A DNA stretch of 64,000 nt. Origin: an uncultured SAR116 cluster alpha proteobacterium. GTDB taxonomy: Bacteria; Pseudomonadota; Alphaproteobacteria; Puniceispirillales; Marisalimonadaceae. Below, piece after piece: positions 17,546-27,300 of the stretch. Location: positions 29,319 to 93,318 of the forward strand of contig CACMTN010000007.1 in the NCBI GenBank assembly GCA_902616615.1, written 5' to 3'. A program made the translations under genes and the position numbers. Below the pieces are notes generated by a model that worked only from the letters and a program-made list of their open reading frames with translations, was not told the origin of the DNA and did no database searches. How positions within the stretch are numbered: position 1 is the first letter of the stretch; the number at the start of each line of letters is the position of its first letter.

Positions 17546-18688
17546 ATGAATGTTGTCGATAAATCTACTCATCAGTCTAAGCAAAACAAATCTATAATAG
17601 ATAAACTGAATGAAATGATAGATGGTGAAAGTCCTGAGACTATATCAATGAAAAATTTAATTGCTATGGTTTCTCAAACAGATAGTACAGCATTAATTTT
17701 AGGTGAAACTGGGACTGGTAAGGACATAGTTGCTCAAGCTATTCATAAGTGCTCACAAAAAAAAGGACCGTTTATTACCGTAAATTGTGCAGCCATACCA
17801 TCTGAATTACTGGAATCAGAACTTTTTGGACATGAAAAAGGTTCTTTTACAGGAGCAGATAAACAAAGAAAAGGTAGATTTGAACAATCGAGTAGTGGAT
17901 CTCTTTTCCTTGATGAAATTGGGGATATGCCTTTACCTCTTCAAGCTAAACTTTTAAGAGCTATTGAAACCAAAACTATTCAGAGGGTTGGAGGTTCAGA
18001 GGATATAAAAATTAATTTAAGGTTGATTTGTGCAACACATAGAGATCTTGAAAAAAAAGTTGAAGCCGGTGAATTTAGAGCAGATTTATTTTTTAGAATA
18101 AATGTATTACCTATTAACGTACCCTCTTTGGCTGAGAGAAGAACAGACATTCCAAGTTTGCAAAAAAGTCTGTTAGATAATCTTAGAGTTGATGAAACAC
18201 AAAAACCAATCTTTACACCAGACTCAATTACTGCACTTTGTAAACATAATTGGCCTGGAAACATTAGAGAATTAAAAAATGTAATTGAAAGGGCTTGCAT
18301 TATTTTTCCAGGAAAAGAAATTACAAGCACTAATGTTTACGAAAATTTACTAAGATTAAAAATTCCAACAGTTGCAGAGGAACAAGAAGCTTTGTGGGAA
18401 ATGACTTCTGATCTAAGTGGAATAAGCAACCTTGAAGAAAATGAGGTTACAAATAACCTGGAAGATTACTTGCCACACCCAAAGAATTATAAGAACTGGT
18501 TTTCTTTTTATGACGAAATAGACTTGAGAAGACACCTTCAAGATGTGGAAATTGTTTTAATAGAAGAGGCACTTGAAAAAACAAATAATAAGGTAGCACT
18601 TGCAGCAGATAAATTAAAACTTCGAAGGACTACCTTAATTGAAAAAATGAAAAAATATTCAATAAACGTAAATCAGAATATTAATTAA
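17546..18688 (+). CDS. FleQ/FlrA-type sigma-54 activator without N-terminal domain
   Basis: 380 residues from the ATG at 17546, which has CGGAA upstream; the frame is open to 17483 but that extension covers a TATAAT box and a palindrome. The AAA+ domain has Walker A GETGTGKD (53-60), GSFTGA instead of GAFTGA (99-104), LFLDEIGDMPL and NWPGNIRELKNVIERA. The C-terminus (334-371) holds a Fis-type HTH with RRTTLIEKMKKY, the hallmark of FleQ/FlrA. The N-terminal FleQ domain is missing. It diverges from flbD and overlaps the end of the convergent flagellin gene by 8 bases. Probably the DNA-bound master activator of the sigma-54 genes here. Confidence 0.85.
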   Translation: MNVVDKSTHQSKQNKSIIDKLNEMIDGESPETISMKNLIAMVSQTDSTALILGETGTGKDIVAQAIHKCSQKKGPFITVNCAAIPSELLESELFGHEKGSFTGADKQRKGRFEQSSSGSLFLDEIGDMPLPLQAKLLRAIETKTIQRVGGSEDIKINLRLICATHRDLEKKVEAGEFRADLFFRINVLPINVPSLAERRTDIPSLQKSLLDNLRVDETQKPIFTPDSITALCKHNWPGNIRELKNVIERACIIFPGKEITSTNVYENLLRLKIPTVAEEQEALWEMTSDLSGISNLEENEVTNNLEDYLPHPKNYKNWFSFYDEIDLRRHLQDVEIVLIEEALEKTNNKVALAADKLKLRRTTLIEKMKKYSINVNQNIN

Positions 18689-20675
18689 TTAATCTCAAAA
18701 AAACTTCACCACTCGCATTGGCTTGTGCGAGCATTGAAGATGCAGCTTTAGACATAATTTGAGCTTTTGTTAGCCTAGCGGTTTCTAAAGCAAAATCAGC
18801 ATCTTCTATTTTTGATAATCTTGAGGAAGAATTATTCTTAGCGTCAAGTAAATAACTTAATCTATGATCGATTGCATTTTCACTTGCCCCAAATTTTGCT
18901 CTTGTATTAGCTATTGTATCAATTGCAGTATCAATCTTAGTCAAAGCTGACGTGGCATTTGAAGAATTTGATACTGAAACTATAGATCCCGGAGTTGATG
19001 CGCTGCTGGATGCTTGAGCTTGAAACCCAAGTTCGCCAACATCATCACCTGATATTTTTATAACATCTCCAGCAGTATGAGTAAGAAGTATTTGTCCCTT
19101 AAATGTCACTGAGCTACCTACAGAAATTGTCGCTCCGGTTGCGTCAGTATGACCATCAATAAAAACACCAGCTGTTCCTGCATGTGCTATTACAATATCA
19201 GCTCCACTCGCGCTTGCAAGTTGAACTTCTCCACTTGAGTTAACAGAAGCAACAATATCTCCAATAGAAGCATTATTAATAGCTGCAATAGTCTGAGTTC
19301 CGTTAGTTACACTAGAGAAATTTATTGCATTTCCATTTATACTTATATTAGAAGACGCCGATGAAGCTTCTGAATAATTCAAGGTTAACGTTACTAAATT
19401 ATCTCCTGTAGCAGCAACATTTGTTGATGATGAGACAGCATTAATTGCAATAGCTTTTGACGCAGCTGATGCGCTATCTGATGCTCCAATTGCAACATCA
19501 TTTATTTTAATATCATGAGATGCTGTAAGAGCATTCGTTGATACTAAATCTGATCTAATAATGGTACTTGAGTCAACTTCATTAAAACCAAATCTTGCTA
19601 GATCATCAATGTTTCCACTGTTGGATGCGTATCCATTGGCTTTTGTCATGGCTTCAATTTTAACAAATGTACCATCAACATTTTCTAACTTAATGTACCC
19701 CAAATAAGTGCCTGCCGTGAAACCCGCATCAGTTGGTGCATTGCCACCAATAACAATGTCATTCCCAGTAGTATTTGATAATGTAATTGTATTATCAGAA
19801 TTTAATGTGGCTGTAACACCGCCAGCTTCTTGATTAATTTCAGTTACTAAGTTTTCTAAACTTGTTTGAATTGATATTACATTAGTATTAATTGTAAAAC
19901 TATTGCTCATAGAAAGAGAGTTTTTTGCAGCTGATGTAAGTTTATTAAAACCAGTTGCAGTAGCACCGTGGGTATTAGAATTAGCATTAATAGCAGTAAC
20001 CAGTGCGGCTGCTGTATTGTTTCCTGATGATAAATTATCAGTTAAGTTTGCTGCTAAAGCGTTTTGTGAATTAATTTTGATATCACTTGCTGCAAGATTA
20101 CTACTATTGTAAGTAAATCCTGTTACTCGTCCACTGGTAAACTCTTTTACTCCAGATGATCCAGACAAACCTAAAGCTGTACTATCAGATTTCACAAGAT
20201 CGATAGAAACTATATCATCCTTAGTTTCTCCAACTAAAAAACTTACCTTATCTTTAGTTCCATCTAACAATTTGATAGTATTAAATTTTATTAATTTAGT
20301 TAAAGCATCTATTTCTGTTAAGTAGGAATCTATTTCAACCTGTAGTGTGTTTCTATCAGCTGTTGTTAAAGTTGAACTGCCTCCTTGGACAGCCAATTCT
20401 CTTATTCTAGCAAGTATGTTATTTATTGAACTAAGACCACTGTCAGCTGTTTGAGTAAGTATTTTTCCCTCAGCACCATTCGAAATTGCTTCACCTAAGG
20501 ATAAAACTTGAGCATTTAACTTTGAAATAGGGCCTAAAGATGCTGGATCATCAGATGCACGATTAATTCTTTTACCAGAAGATAACCTTTCTGTACTTTC
20601 AGTCATTTCCTTTATTTGATTAGTCATATTTCTTTGAATAAATTGAGACGTAGTCAAATTACCAATATTAAGCAT
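18681..20675 (-). CDS. Flagellin A (664 aa)
   Basis: Filament subunit. The N-terminal D0/D1 helices include STERLSSGKRINRASDDPASL and the C-terminus has LSKIEDADFALETARLTKAQ, so it is a flagellin or flagellin-like filament protein. Both ends are slightly off the norm: it starts MLNIGNLTTSQF instead of an INTN-type start, and ends ANASGEVFLRLIN, which suggests a minor or specialised subunit. The central ~430 residues form a large surface region that shares modules with flagellin C (for example DNTITLSN-TG, DxGFTAGTYxG, and HGAxAxxFN), pointing to duplication. It lacks the TGTD module. ATG has GGAGG upstream. It follows fliS and the FliT-like gene. Confidence 0.9.
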   Translation of the reverse strand: MLNIGNLTTSQFIQRNMTNQIKEMTESTERLSSGKRINRASDDPASLGPISKLNAQVLSLGEAISNGAEGKILTQTADSGLSSINNILARIRELAVQGGSSTLTTADRNTLQVEIDSYLTEIDALTKLIKFNTIKLLDGTKDKVSFLVGETKDDIVSIDLVKSDSTALGLSGSSGVKEFTSGRVTGFTYNSSNLAASDIKINSQNALAANLTDNLSSGNNTAAALVTAINANSNTHGATATGFNKLTSAAKNSLSMSNSFTINTNVISIQTSLENLVTEINQEAGGVTATLNSDNTITLSNTTGNDIVIGGNAPTDAGFTAGTYLGYIKLENVDGTFVKIEAMTKANGYASNSGNIDDLARFGFNEVDSSTIIRSDLVSTNALTASHDIKINDVAIGASDSASAASKAIAINAVSSSTNVAATGDNLVTLTLNYSEASSASSNISINGNAINFSSVTNGTQTIAAINNASIGDIVASVNSSGEVQLASASGADIVIAHAGTAGVFIDGHTDATGATISVGSSVTFKGQILLTHTAGDVIKISGDDVGELGFQAQASSSASTPGSIVSVSNSSNATSALTKIDTAIDTIANTRAKFGASENAIDHRLSYLLDAKNNSSSRLSKIEDADFALETARLTKAQIMSKAASSMLAQANASGEVFLRLIN

Positions 20676-20716
20676 AAATAAATTCCTCCACGAATTTTAT
20701 TAAAATTACGGCTTTA

Positions 20717-20743
20717 ACTACGACTGAAATTTAAATTTGTTTA
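20717..20743 (-). promoter_or_regulatory. Weak sigma-28-like promoter candidate of flagellin A
   Basis: Minus strand TAAA-N15-GTCGTAGT partly fits TAAA-N15-GCCGATAA. A second candidate -10, GCCGTAAT, lies a few bases downstream but with a spacing of 17. No sigma-54 site exists in this gap. FlgM in the window implies sigma-28 in this genome. Confidence 0.25.
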
Positions 20744-20771
20744 ATTTTTTTTTAAAAAAATTAAAATACTA

Positions 20772-21068
20772 TTATTTCTTGCTCATGGAATATGCTTTTA
20801 GTCTTTTACTAAATTGACTTTGATTTTTGGATAAGTTTTCTAATTTTTTTTCTGTAGCTTTTATATTTTCAAGATTATTTTCAATAAGCTTACCTATTCT
20901 TTTTTTAATCTGATTTTTCTTAATTTGTCTATCTTTAATCTTTTCTATTAGTAATCTTCTTTTTGTATCAAGAAGTGAAATTTGAGAAAATTCGTTATTA
21001 TATATTAAATCAGAAATTTTTTTGGATAGATTTTCTAGCATTTCTAAGTCAGTGTTTAGAGTATCCAT
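20772..21068 (-). CDS. FliT-like small helical chaperone
   Basis: 98 residues from the ATG at 21068, all helical and Lys-rich. It has no clear signature, but its place directly after fliS (2-base gap), its size and its helical hairpin-like pattern match FliT, the FliD export chaperone. The longer frame to 21101 overlaps fliS and is less likely. Called by context. Confidence 0.55.
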   Translation of the reverse strand: MDTLNTDLEMLENLSKKISDLIYNNEFSQISLLDTKRRLLIEKIKDRQIKKNQIKKRIGKLIENNLENIKATEKKLENLSKNQSQFSKRLKAYSMSKK

Positions 21069-21070
21069 CT

Positions 21071-21508
21071 TTATTTCTCTAAAGATGGTATTTCTTCCCA
21101 CCCTTCCATGATTTGTTTAACAACATCAATAGCTTTTAAAATTCCATCTTCAATTTTTTGACTGAACCCTCTAATTATTTCGTAACGGCAATATTCGTAT
21201 AACTGGAAAAGATTATTAGCAATTTCTAAAGCTTTATCAAAATCTAAGCTAGTTTGAAGACCATAAATTATGGATAGTGATTTACTAAGATTTTTAGCTT
21301 TATGGCGAACATTTTTTTCTTCAAAAGCTTTATCGACTAAATACTGATTTTGTTTTCTTTTTCTTTCATCTTGAATGTCTAAGACAATTTTTTGCATTGA
21401 ATTGACCAACTCTTTCATCAATGCTCTAACTATTTCATGTGAAGATGTAACAGCATTGGAAGATTGTTGCGTCTTTTTATATGCATTTAATTGTTCGTTA
21501 TTTACCAT
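21071..21508 (-). CDS. fliS: Flagellin export chaperone FliS (copy 1)
   Basis: 145 residues. The core KNLSKSLSIIYGLQTSLDFD and ALEIANNLFQLYEYCRYEII matches the FliS pattern (LDFE..EIA.NLY.LY.Y), and the C-terminus ends in EGWEEI as in the family. It binds the disordered end of unexported flagellin in the cytosol. The N-terminal AYKKTQQSS corresponds to the usual AYxxxxVxxxSP segment. A second, shorter FliS is encoded at 41615-41998. Confidence 0.88.
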   Translation of the reverse strand: MVNNEQLNAYKKTQQSSNAVTSSHEIVRALMKELVNSMQKIVLDIQDERKRKQNQYLVDKAFEEKNVRHKAKNLSKSLSIIYGLQTSLDFDKALEIANNLFQLYEYCRYEIIRGFSQKIEDGILKAIDVVKQIMEGWEEIPSLEK

Positions 21509-21536
21509 AATAATAAATCAACATTGTTATATATAA

Positions 21537-21581
21537 GTGTCAAAAATTTGATTTTTTATAATTTTTATGTTTTATTGACAC
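21537..21581. promoter_or_regulatory. GTGTCAA ... TTGACAC inverted arms in the fliS/orphan gap
   Basis: Two perfect 7-base arms 31 bases apart fill the divergent gap; the left arm reads TTGACA on the fliS strand and could serve as its -35 box, though no good -10 follows. The same GTGTCAA word occurs at 6857-6863, next to the fliO promoter. Confidence 0.25.
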
Positions 21582-21582
21582 C

Positions 21583-21939
21583 ATGATTGTTAATAATTTA
21601 CAAAACCCATATGCTATAAATGAGATTTATGCTTCTAAACCGCTTAGGAATGAAAGCTCTAGTTTATCTGCAAACACTATGCCAACTAGTGATCGAATAG
21701 TTTCTGAAACTAGTGTTACAAAAAGACCTTTAAATAACACACCGCCAAACTTTATTAGACATGTTTATGTAAACAATCAAAGTGCTAGTAACGGGTCATT
21801 AACTGAGAGCTTTATAAGATCAAGAGCTTCATTATCTCCATCCTATTTTCATAATGAGATTGTCACTCGTTATAATATGATCAGTGTAATTCCAAAAAAT
21901 CTTACTCAATTAAAGAAATCAATTGAAAAATACGCATAG
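21583..21939 (+). CDS. Small orphan protein upstream of flagellin B
   Basis: 118 residues, not recognised. No membrane segment or signal peptide; rich in Ser, Asn and Thr, with a basic C-terminus (LTQLKKSIEKYA). It is read in the same direction as flagellin B and ends 20 bases before that gene's sigma-54 promoter, so it has its own promoter. No clear ribosome site precedes the ATG. It may be a flagellar accessory protein; this rests only on position. Confidence 0.5.
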   Translation: MIVNNLQNPYAINEIYASKPLRNESSSLSANTMPTSDRIVSETSVTKRPLNNTPPNFIRHVYVNNQSASNGSLTESFIRSRASLSPSYFHNEIVTRYNMISVIPKNLTQLKKSIEKYA

Positions 21940-21958
21940 ATTAAAATAGCTAAATTTT

Positions 21959-21973
21959 TGGCATAACAATTGC
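21959..21973 (+). promoter_or_regulatory. Sigma-54 promoter of flagellin B
   Basis: TGGCATA-ACAA-TTGC, GG at 21960-21961 and GC at 21972-21973. Predicted start near 21984; the ribosome site GGAGA follows at 21998-22002. Confidence 0.85.
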
Positions 21974-22007
21974 ACTGTTTCCCTACGAAATTAATTTGGA
22001 GATTGAT

Positions 22008-24239
22008 ATGCCAACAGTTAATTCTAATACTGCTTCACAGTTTGCGCTTAATAAAATGGCTGCAACAGAGCGTGATATGACAACGGCGATGGAAAGATTA
22101 TCGTCAGGCAAACGTATTAATCATGCAGGTGATGATGCAGCGGGTGCAGCTATTGCTGACAGAATGACTGCACAAATTAAAGGATTAGAACAATCAGTAA
22201 GAAATGCGGCTGACGTTATTTCAATGGCACAAGTTACTGAAGGTGCCTTAGACGAATCTTCTTCAATAATTCAAAGAATAAGAGAATTAGCAATTCAATC
22301 AGCATCAGATGTAATGAACGCAGAAGAACGTTCTTATTTGGATGCAGAAGTTGTTCAAATGTTAGCAGAATTAGATCGTGTAACTAGAGATACTACTTTT
22401 AATGAAATAGCAGTTTTAGATGGATCATTTGCAGATAGACGTTTTCAGATTGGAACACATGAACGTGAATTTGCTCAGTTATCAATATCATCAATGAGAT
22501 TGGACAGCTTAGGAGCGTACAAGGCTAAATCCCAAGGAACAGAGACAACTGATGACGCTGGTGGCCCAGTTGATAATGATAATTTAGCATTGAATGCTTA
22601 TGCAGTTGCTGATACCTCAGAAACCAATTTGGTACAGGCAGAATCATTTACTATTCATGGTATTTTGGGAAGTTCATCAGTAACTGCTGCAGAAGGATCG
22701 AATGTTAGAGATATAGCAACGTCTGTTAACGCCGTCTTTGACTCTACTGGAGTTACAGCTATAGCGTCTACACAACTTAAAATTCAGGCAAAGACTTTAG
22801 ATGCTTTATTTAATGGTCAAACAAGTGTTTCTTTTAGCATTCAAGGAAAAAATACTACAGCAGTTACTATTGCTGCAAATGTTACTTTAAATAACAGTGA
22901 GGGAAGTTCTGTATTATCTGAACTTAGAGATTCTATTAATAATTACACAACTACTACAGGTGTAACAGCAACTTTATCCACAGATAAATCATCTATAATA
23001 ATGGTTCAAAACGAAGGTTATGATATTAAACTAGGTGATGTAAATTTTGCTGGTGATACTGTTACTGACGGAGCTCAAAGAACTTTATTAGTAACAAGCT
23101 TAGATAATGATGAGGTTGTAGCTGGAGACGCAGTATCTTTAGGTGACACAAATGTTACTACAACTGATCAAAATGGTATCGTTACAATTGATACCAGTGG
23201 TCAAACAACTATTGGAAGTCTGGCTGGTACAGCTTTCGAAGCAACAGGTCCTCGCAAACATGGAACAAGCACAACATCAGTTGTTGCGACCCAAAGAATT
23301 AGAACAACTGAGGAAGGTATCAATGGTACTGGGTCCATGGTTATTTTAAATTCTGCTAATGTTCTTAATTCTTTCATAACAATGACATCAAGTGCAGCTA
23401 CTGCTGGTATCACTTATAAAATAGTGGGAACTGATGTACATGGTAATGCTCAAGAAGAAACAATTCCTGCATTTACTGGGGCCGTAACTTTAGAATCTAC
23501 TAAAGTTTTTGGAACAGTTACATCAGTAGTGCCATCTGGTCAACATGCAACGGCCGAAGTTAGTGTGGGTACTCGAAACACAATTGCAAAGCAATCAGCA
23601 CTTGTCACTGTCACAAGTTCTACTGGTGATGAAAGTGCTTTAACATTTACAGTTACTGGTAAAGGAATGGATGGTACAGATCTAACAGAAATAATAACCG
23701 GCCCTGCTGTAGGTAAAACAGTAACAGGCAGAAGAATTTTTACAGAAATACACACAGTTGTTGTATCTGGTGATACAGCTCAATCAGTTGATATTGGATT
23801 AAAAGCAGCGGATTCTGTCATTATTACTGGACAACTTGAAATGTCCTCTAGCAACAGTTTTACAGTTGTTGGCGAAGATGGAAAAGGATTATTTGAAGCA
23901 TCACCTGGTGCAGCATCATTAGATAAATTATCTGGTGTGAATGTAAAGACAAGACAGTCATCAATTGACGCATTACGAGTATTAGACAGGTCGCTTGATA
24001 GAATTCATAAAGAAAGAGCAAAACTTGGAGCTCTTATGAGCAGAATGGAAAAAGCGATAGATAATTTATCAAATGTAGCTCTAAACACTAATGCTTCTAG
24101 AGGTAGAATTGAAGATGCTGATTTTGCAAAAGAGTCTGCACGATTAACTAAGGCACAAATTTTACAACAATCTGCTATGGCCATGATAGCACAAGCAGGA
24201 AAAGCACAACAAAATGTGCTTCAATTATTACAAAATTAA
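22008..24239 (+). CDS. Flagellin B (743 aa) with TGTD modules
   Basis: Filament subunit. The ATG at 22008 is chosen because GGAGA precedes it; four codons upstream are open but unsupported. D0/D1 helices are clear: AMERLSSGKRINHAGDDAAG at the N-terminus and IEDADFAKESARLTKAQILQ near the C-terminus, ending NVLQLLQN. Between them lie about 480 extra residues. One part (GKNTTAVTIAANV ... EGYDIKLGDV) has a counterpart in FlgK, and two TGTD-type modules follow. It is the only flagellin with a sigma-54 promoter and the only one on the + strand, so its timing probably differs from flagellins A and C. Confidence 0.93.
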   Translation: MPTVNSNTASQFALNKMAATERDMTTAMERLSSGKRINHAGDDAAGAAIADRMTAQIKGLEQSVRNAADVISMAQVTEGALDESSSIIQRIRELAIQSASDVMNAEERSYLDAEVVQMLAELDRVTRDTTFNEIAVLDGSFADRRFQIGTHEREFAQLSISSMRLDSLGAYKAKSQGTETTDDAGGPVDNDNLALNAYAVADTSETNLVQAESFTIHGILGSSSVTAAEGSNVRDIATSVNAVFDSTGVTAIASTQLKIQAKTLDALFNGQTSVSFSIQGKNTTAVTIAANVTLNNSEGSSVLSELRDSINNYTTTTGVTATLSTDKSSIIMVQNEGYDIKLGDVNFAGDTVTDGAQRTLLVTSLDNDEVVAGDAVSLGDTNVTTTDQNGIVTIDTSGQTTIGSLAGTAFEATGPRKHGTSTTSVVATQRIRTTEEGINGTGSMVILNSANVLNSFITMTSSAATAGITYKIVGTDVHGNAQEETIPAFTGAVTLESTKVFGTVTSVVPSGQHATAEVSVGTRNTIAKQSALVTVTSSTGDESALTFTVTGKGMDGTDLTEIITGPAVGKTVTGRRIFTEIHTVVVSGDTAQSVDIGLKAADSVIITGQLEMSSSNSFTVVGEDGKGLFEASPGAASLDKLSGVNVKTRQSSIDALRVLDRSLDRIHKERAKLGALMSRMEKAIDNLSNVALNTNASRGRIEDADFAKESARLTKAQILQQSAMAMIAQAGKAQQNVLQLLQN
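23370..23810 (+). repeat. Two TGTD-type modules in flagellin B
   Basis: Copy 1 has YKIVGTDVHGNAQEETI ... KVFGTVTSV ... VSVGT; copy 2 has FTVTGKGMDGTDLTEIITGP ... RIFTEIHTV ... VDIGL. The same pattern recurs in flagellin C, FliD and FlgK. Confidence 0.8.
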
Positions 24240-24264
24240 ATCCTCCAATTAATAAATAAAAAAA

Positions 24265-24286
24265 AAGGCCACCCTAGGGTGGCCTT
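24265..24286. terminator. Bidirectional terminator between flagellins B and C
   Basis: Perfect 10-base stem AAGGCCACCC/GGGTGGCCTT around TA between two convergent flagellin genes. On the minus strand a long T-run follows, so it is a strong intrinsic terminator for flagellin C; on the plus strand the tail is TTCC-rich, so it is weaker. It is the only clear GC-rich terminator in the window. Confidence 0.93.
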
Positions 24287-24306
24287 CCTTCCTTTATCTC
24301 TCCAAA

Positions 24307-27300
24307 TTATCCTTGAAGAAGAGCTAGTAAGTTTTGCTTAGATGCATTTGCCTGAGCTAACATTGATGTTGCAGCTTGTGACAAAATCTGAGCTTTCGTT
24401 AGATTAGATGTCTCCTGAGCAAAATCAGCATCCTGAATTCTAGATTGAGCGGCTTCTGTATTAACTTTCAAAGTTGTTAAGTTACTTATAGAAGCATCAA
24501 TTCTATTTTCAATGGCACCAAAAGATGATCTAAACTTAGAAACTTGTTCTATTGCTTTATCGATCAATTCTAGGGAAGCATTTGCTCCAGCCATAGTCTC
24601 AACTGACACTTTTGTACCAGAAACTTCAAACTCTGCACTTTGACCCTGAATACCTAACTTTTGAAGAATGGTTTCAGTTGAGCCAAATGTACCGTCAACA
24701 CCAGTCCTCATATTTGTATTAGAGTCTGCAGCAACAGTTTCAACTTTTATTGGGGTACCTGTTGAGTTAGAAAGTTCTAATTTACCACGAGAAGTAAAAT
24801 CATCTCCTATACTTGCAGTATATCCAATTTTAACAGCGTTTGATGTAAAATCAACATCAAGGTCAATTCTTGATACGGTTGCAAAAGCTTTAGTACCAGT
24901 AGAAGTACCACTCTGAGCAGGACCAACTATTACTTCGGTTAAACTATTACCAAGCATGTCAGTACCATGAACAGTGATTGTACCGTTGGCTGCTGTAGCA
25001 TTGTTTCCTTCAGTTATTGTAATCAATGCACCACCAAGATTTAAACTTGTAGCACCGGAAACTAATGTCAATGCAGTAGCAGCACCATGGTCACCAGAAG
25101 CGACTAATCCATCATCATCTGCTACCTTATTACCATGATTGGCTGCGTTAGTTCCACCAGCATTAGTGTTACCAATTGTACTTGCATTGGTATCAGCTTG
25201 TGAGGCAGTTATAGAAGTAACAGACTCGTACACATTTTTACTTAAAGCTTCAAGTGTACCACCAGCTCCTCTTACAACCTCAGTAACTGTATTACCAAAA
25301 ACATCTGTACCTGTTATAGTATAGTTTTGGTCAGCTTGACCAGTTATTGAACCAATGTCAAAAGTAAGTGTAGAAGTTTGATCAGCTACGATTTCAGTGA
25401 CAGTATTAAAAGTTTTAATACCATCAACAGTACCATTTTGTGTTGCACCAGCAATAACCTCAGTTTGGACGTTTCCATCCATATCTGTACCAGTAATAGT
25501 AAAGTTTATACCAGATGCATCACCGTTATTTAGTTCTGTAATCCTGACCATTCTACCTTTTGGTGTTGCGCTTGTAGCTGTTGAAGTTAATGTCATTGCA
25601 GATGTAGAAGCTGTCTGACCATCAGACAATTCATCAGTATCTGTTACCGCACCAGCAGAAGTAAAAACAACTTGGCTATTAAAGTTTGATGGGCTCAACA
25701 ATGTCAAGCTTGTATCTGTGATTGCAGCACTTGCACGTAGTGAATCAACGTCTTCATCACTACCTCCAATAATACCACTAACACTTACTGTTCCATTAAC
25801 ATCTTTAAATGCCCTTATGAAATCAGTATCACCCTGATGAGTTACTCTAATGTCCACACCAGATGCACTTGATAATGTAACAGCACCATCAGAATTAGCT
25901 TTAGCTCTTATGTCACCTACTGATGCATTATTGATTGCAGTAACAACACCTTCAATGCCATTAGCAGATGTTACATTAATTGAAGTACTATTAACAAAAA
26001 ATTCAGTTGTACCACCAGGCATTGCACCAAAATTTAAAGCTAGCTGAACTTCGTTACTTGCTTTAGCAGTTACGCCTGACTCAGTAGATACTGCATTAAT
26101 AGCTTCAGCTATAGAAGAAGCTTGACCTGTAGCTGAGGCTCCAATTAATACATCGTTAATTTTGATCTCATTAGCAGATAGAGCTGTACCACTTACAGTA
26201 TCAGTTTCTAATATTGAACCAGATGAGGTTTCATTAAAACCTAGAGCATTAACATCACCAATAGTACCTAGACCATCAGTATATCCGTTGACTTCACTTC
26301 CTGCTTCAATTCTAACAGCCGAACCATCTAAGTTTTTAAGACTTACAAAACCTGTATATGTTCCTGCTGTGAAACCAACATCTGAGGCAGCTGAACCTGC
26401 AATAACAATAGCTTCACCAGTTTTATTTGACAATGTTATTGTATTATCAGCATTTAATGCAGCGTTTATACCAGACACAGCTTCGTTAATGTTGGCTGTC
26501 AATTTTGAATATGATGTGGCAAGAGCGACAGTGTCACCATTAATTGTAAAAGTAGCAGATTGTGAAAAAGTACCTTTAGCAGTTGATTGAACAGAATTAA
26601 AAGCGTCTGCTTCTGCACCATGTATACCAGTATTAGCGTTTATTGCATCTGCTAATAACTTAGCTTCATTAGCTCCAGAAGCTGAAGTGTCCTGATTAAA
26701 GTCAGTTGCAAAAGCATTAAACCCATTTATCTTTACATCGGCAGCTGCAATAGTATTAGCAGTGTTACTAAAATCTTTTTCATCAATTCTTTCACTTGTT
26801 AATGTAGTAACACCAATAGCACCACTTAACCCTAATGAAATTGAATCAGAACTTTCTAAATCTACTTTCAATGTATCAGAGGCATTAATACCGATTTGGA
26901 ATTTAACATCTACATTACTACCATCTAGTAATTTAACATTATTAAAATGAGTGTTTGCAGATATTTTATCAATTTCTTCAATGAGTTGATCAACTTCTGA
27001 TTGTATCATGCTTCTGTCAGAGTCACTTAAAGTGCTGTTTCCAGCTTGAACTGAAAGTTCTCTTACTCTCTGCAACATATTTTCAACTTCACCCAAAGCG
27101 CCTTCAGCTGTTTGTGTCATTGAAATTGCATCATATGAGTTTCTGATTGCGACACCAAGACTTTTAACTTGGGATTCCATTTTAGAAGCGATGGCTGAAC
27201 CAGCAGCATCGTCAGCGGCAGAATTGATTCTGAAACCAGATGATAGTCTATTCATTGCATCATCTAAATCTGCATTCAATTTAACCATATTTTTTTGGGC

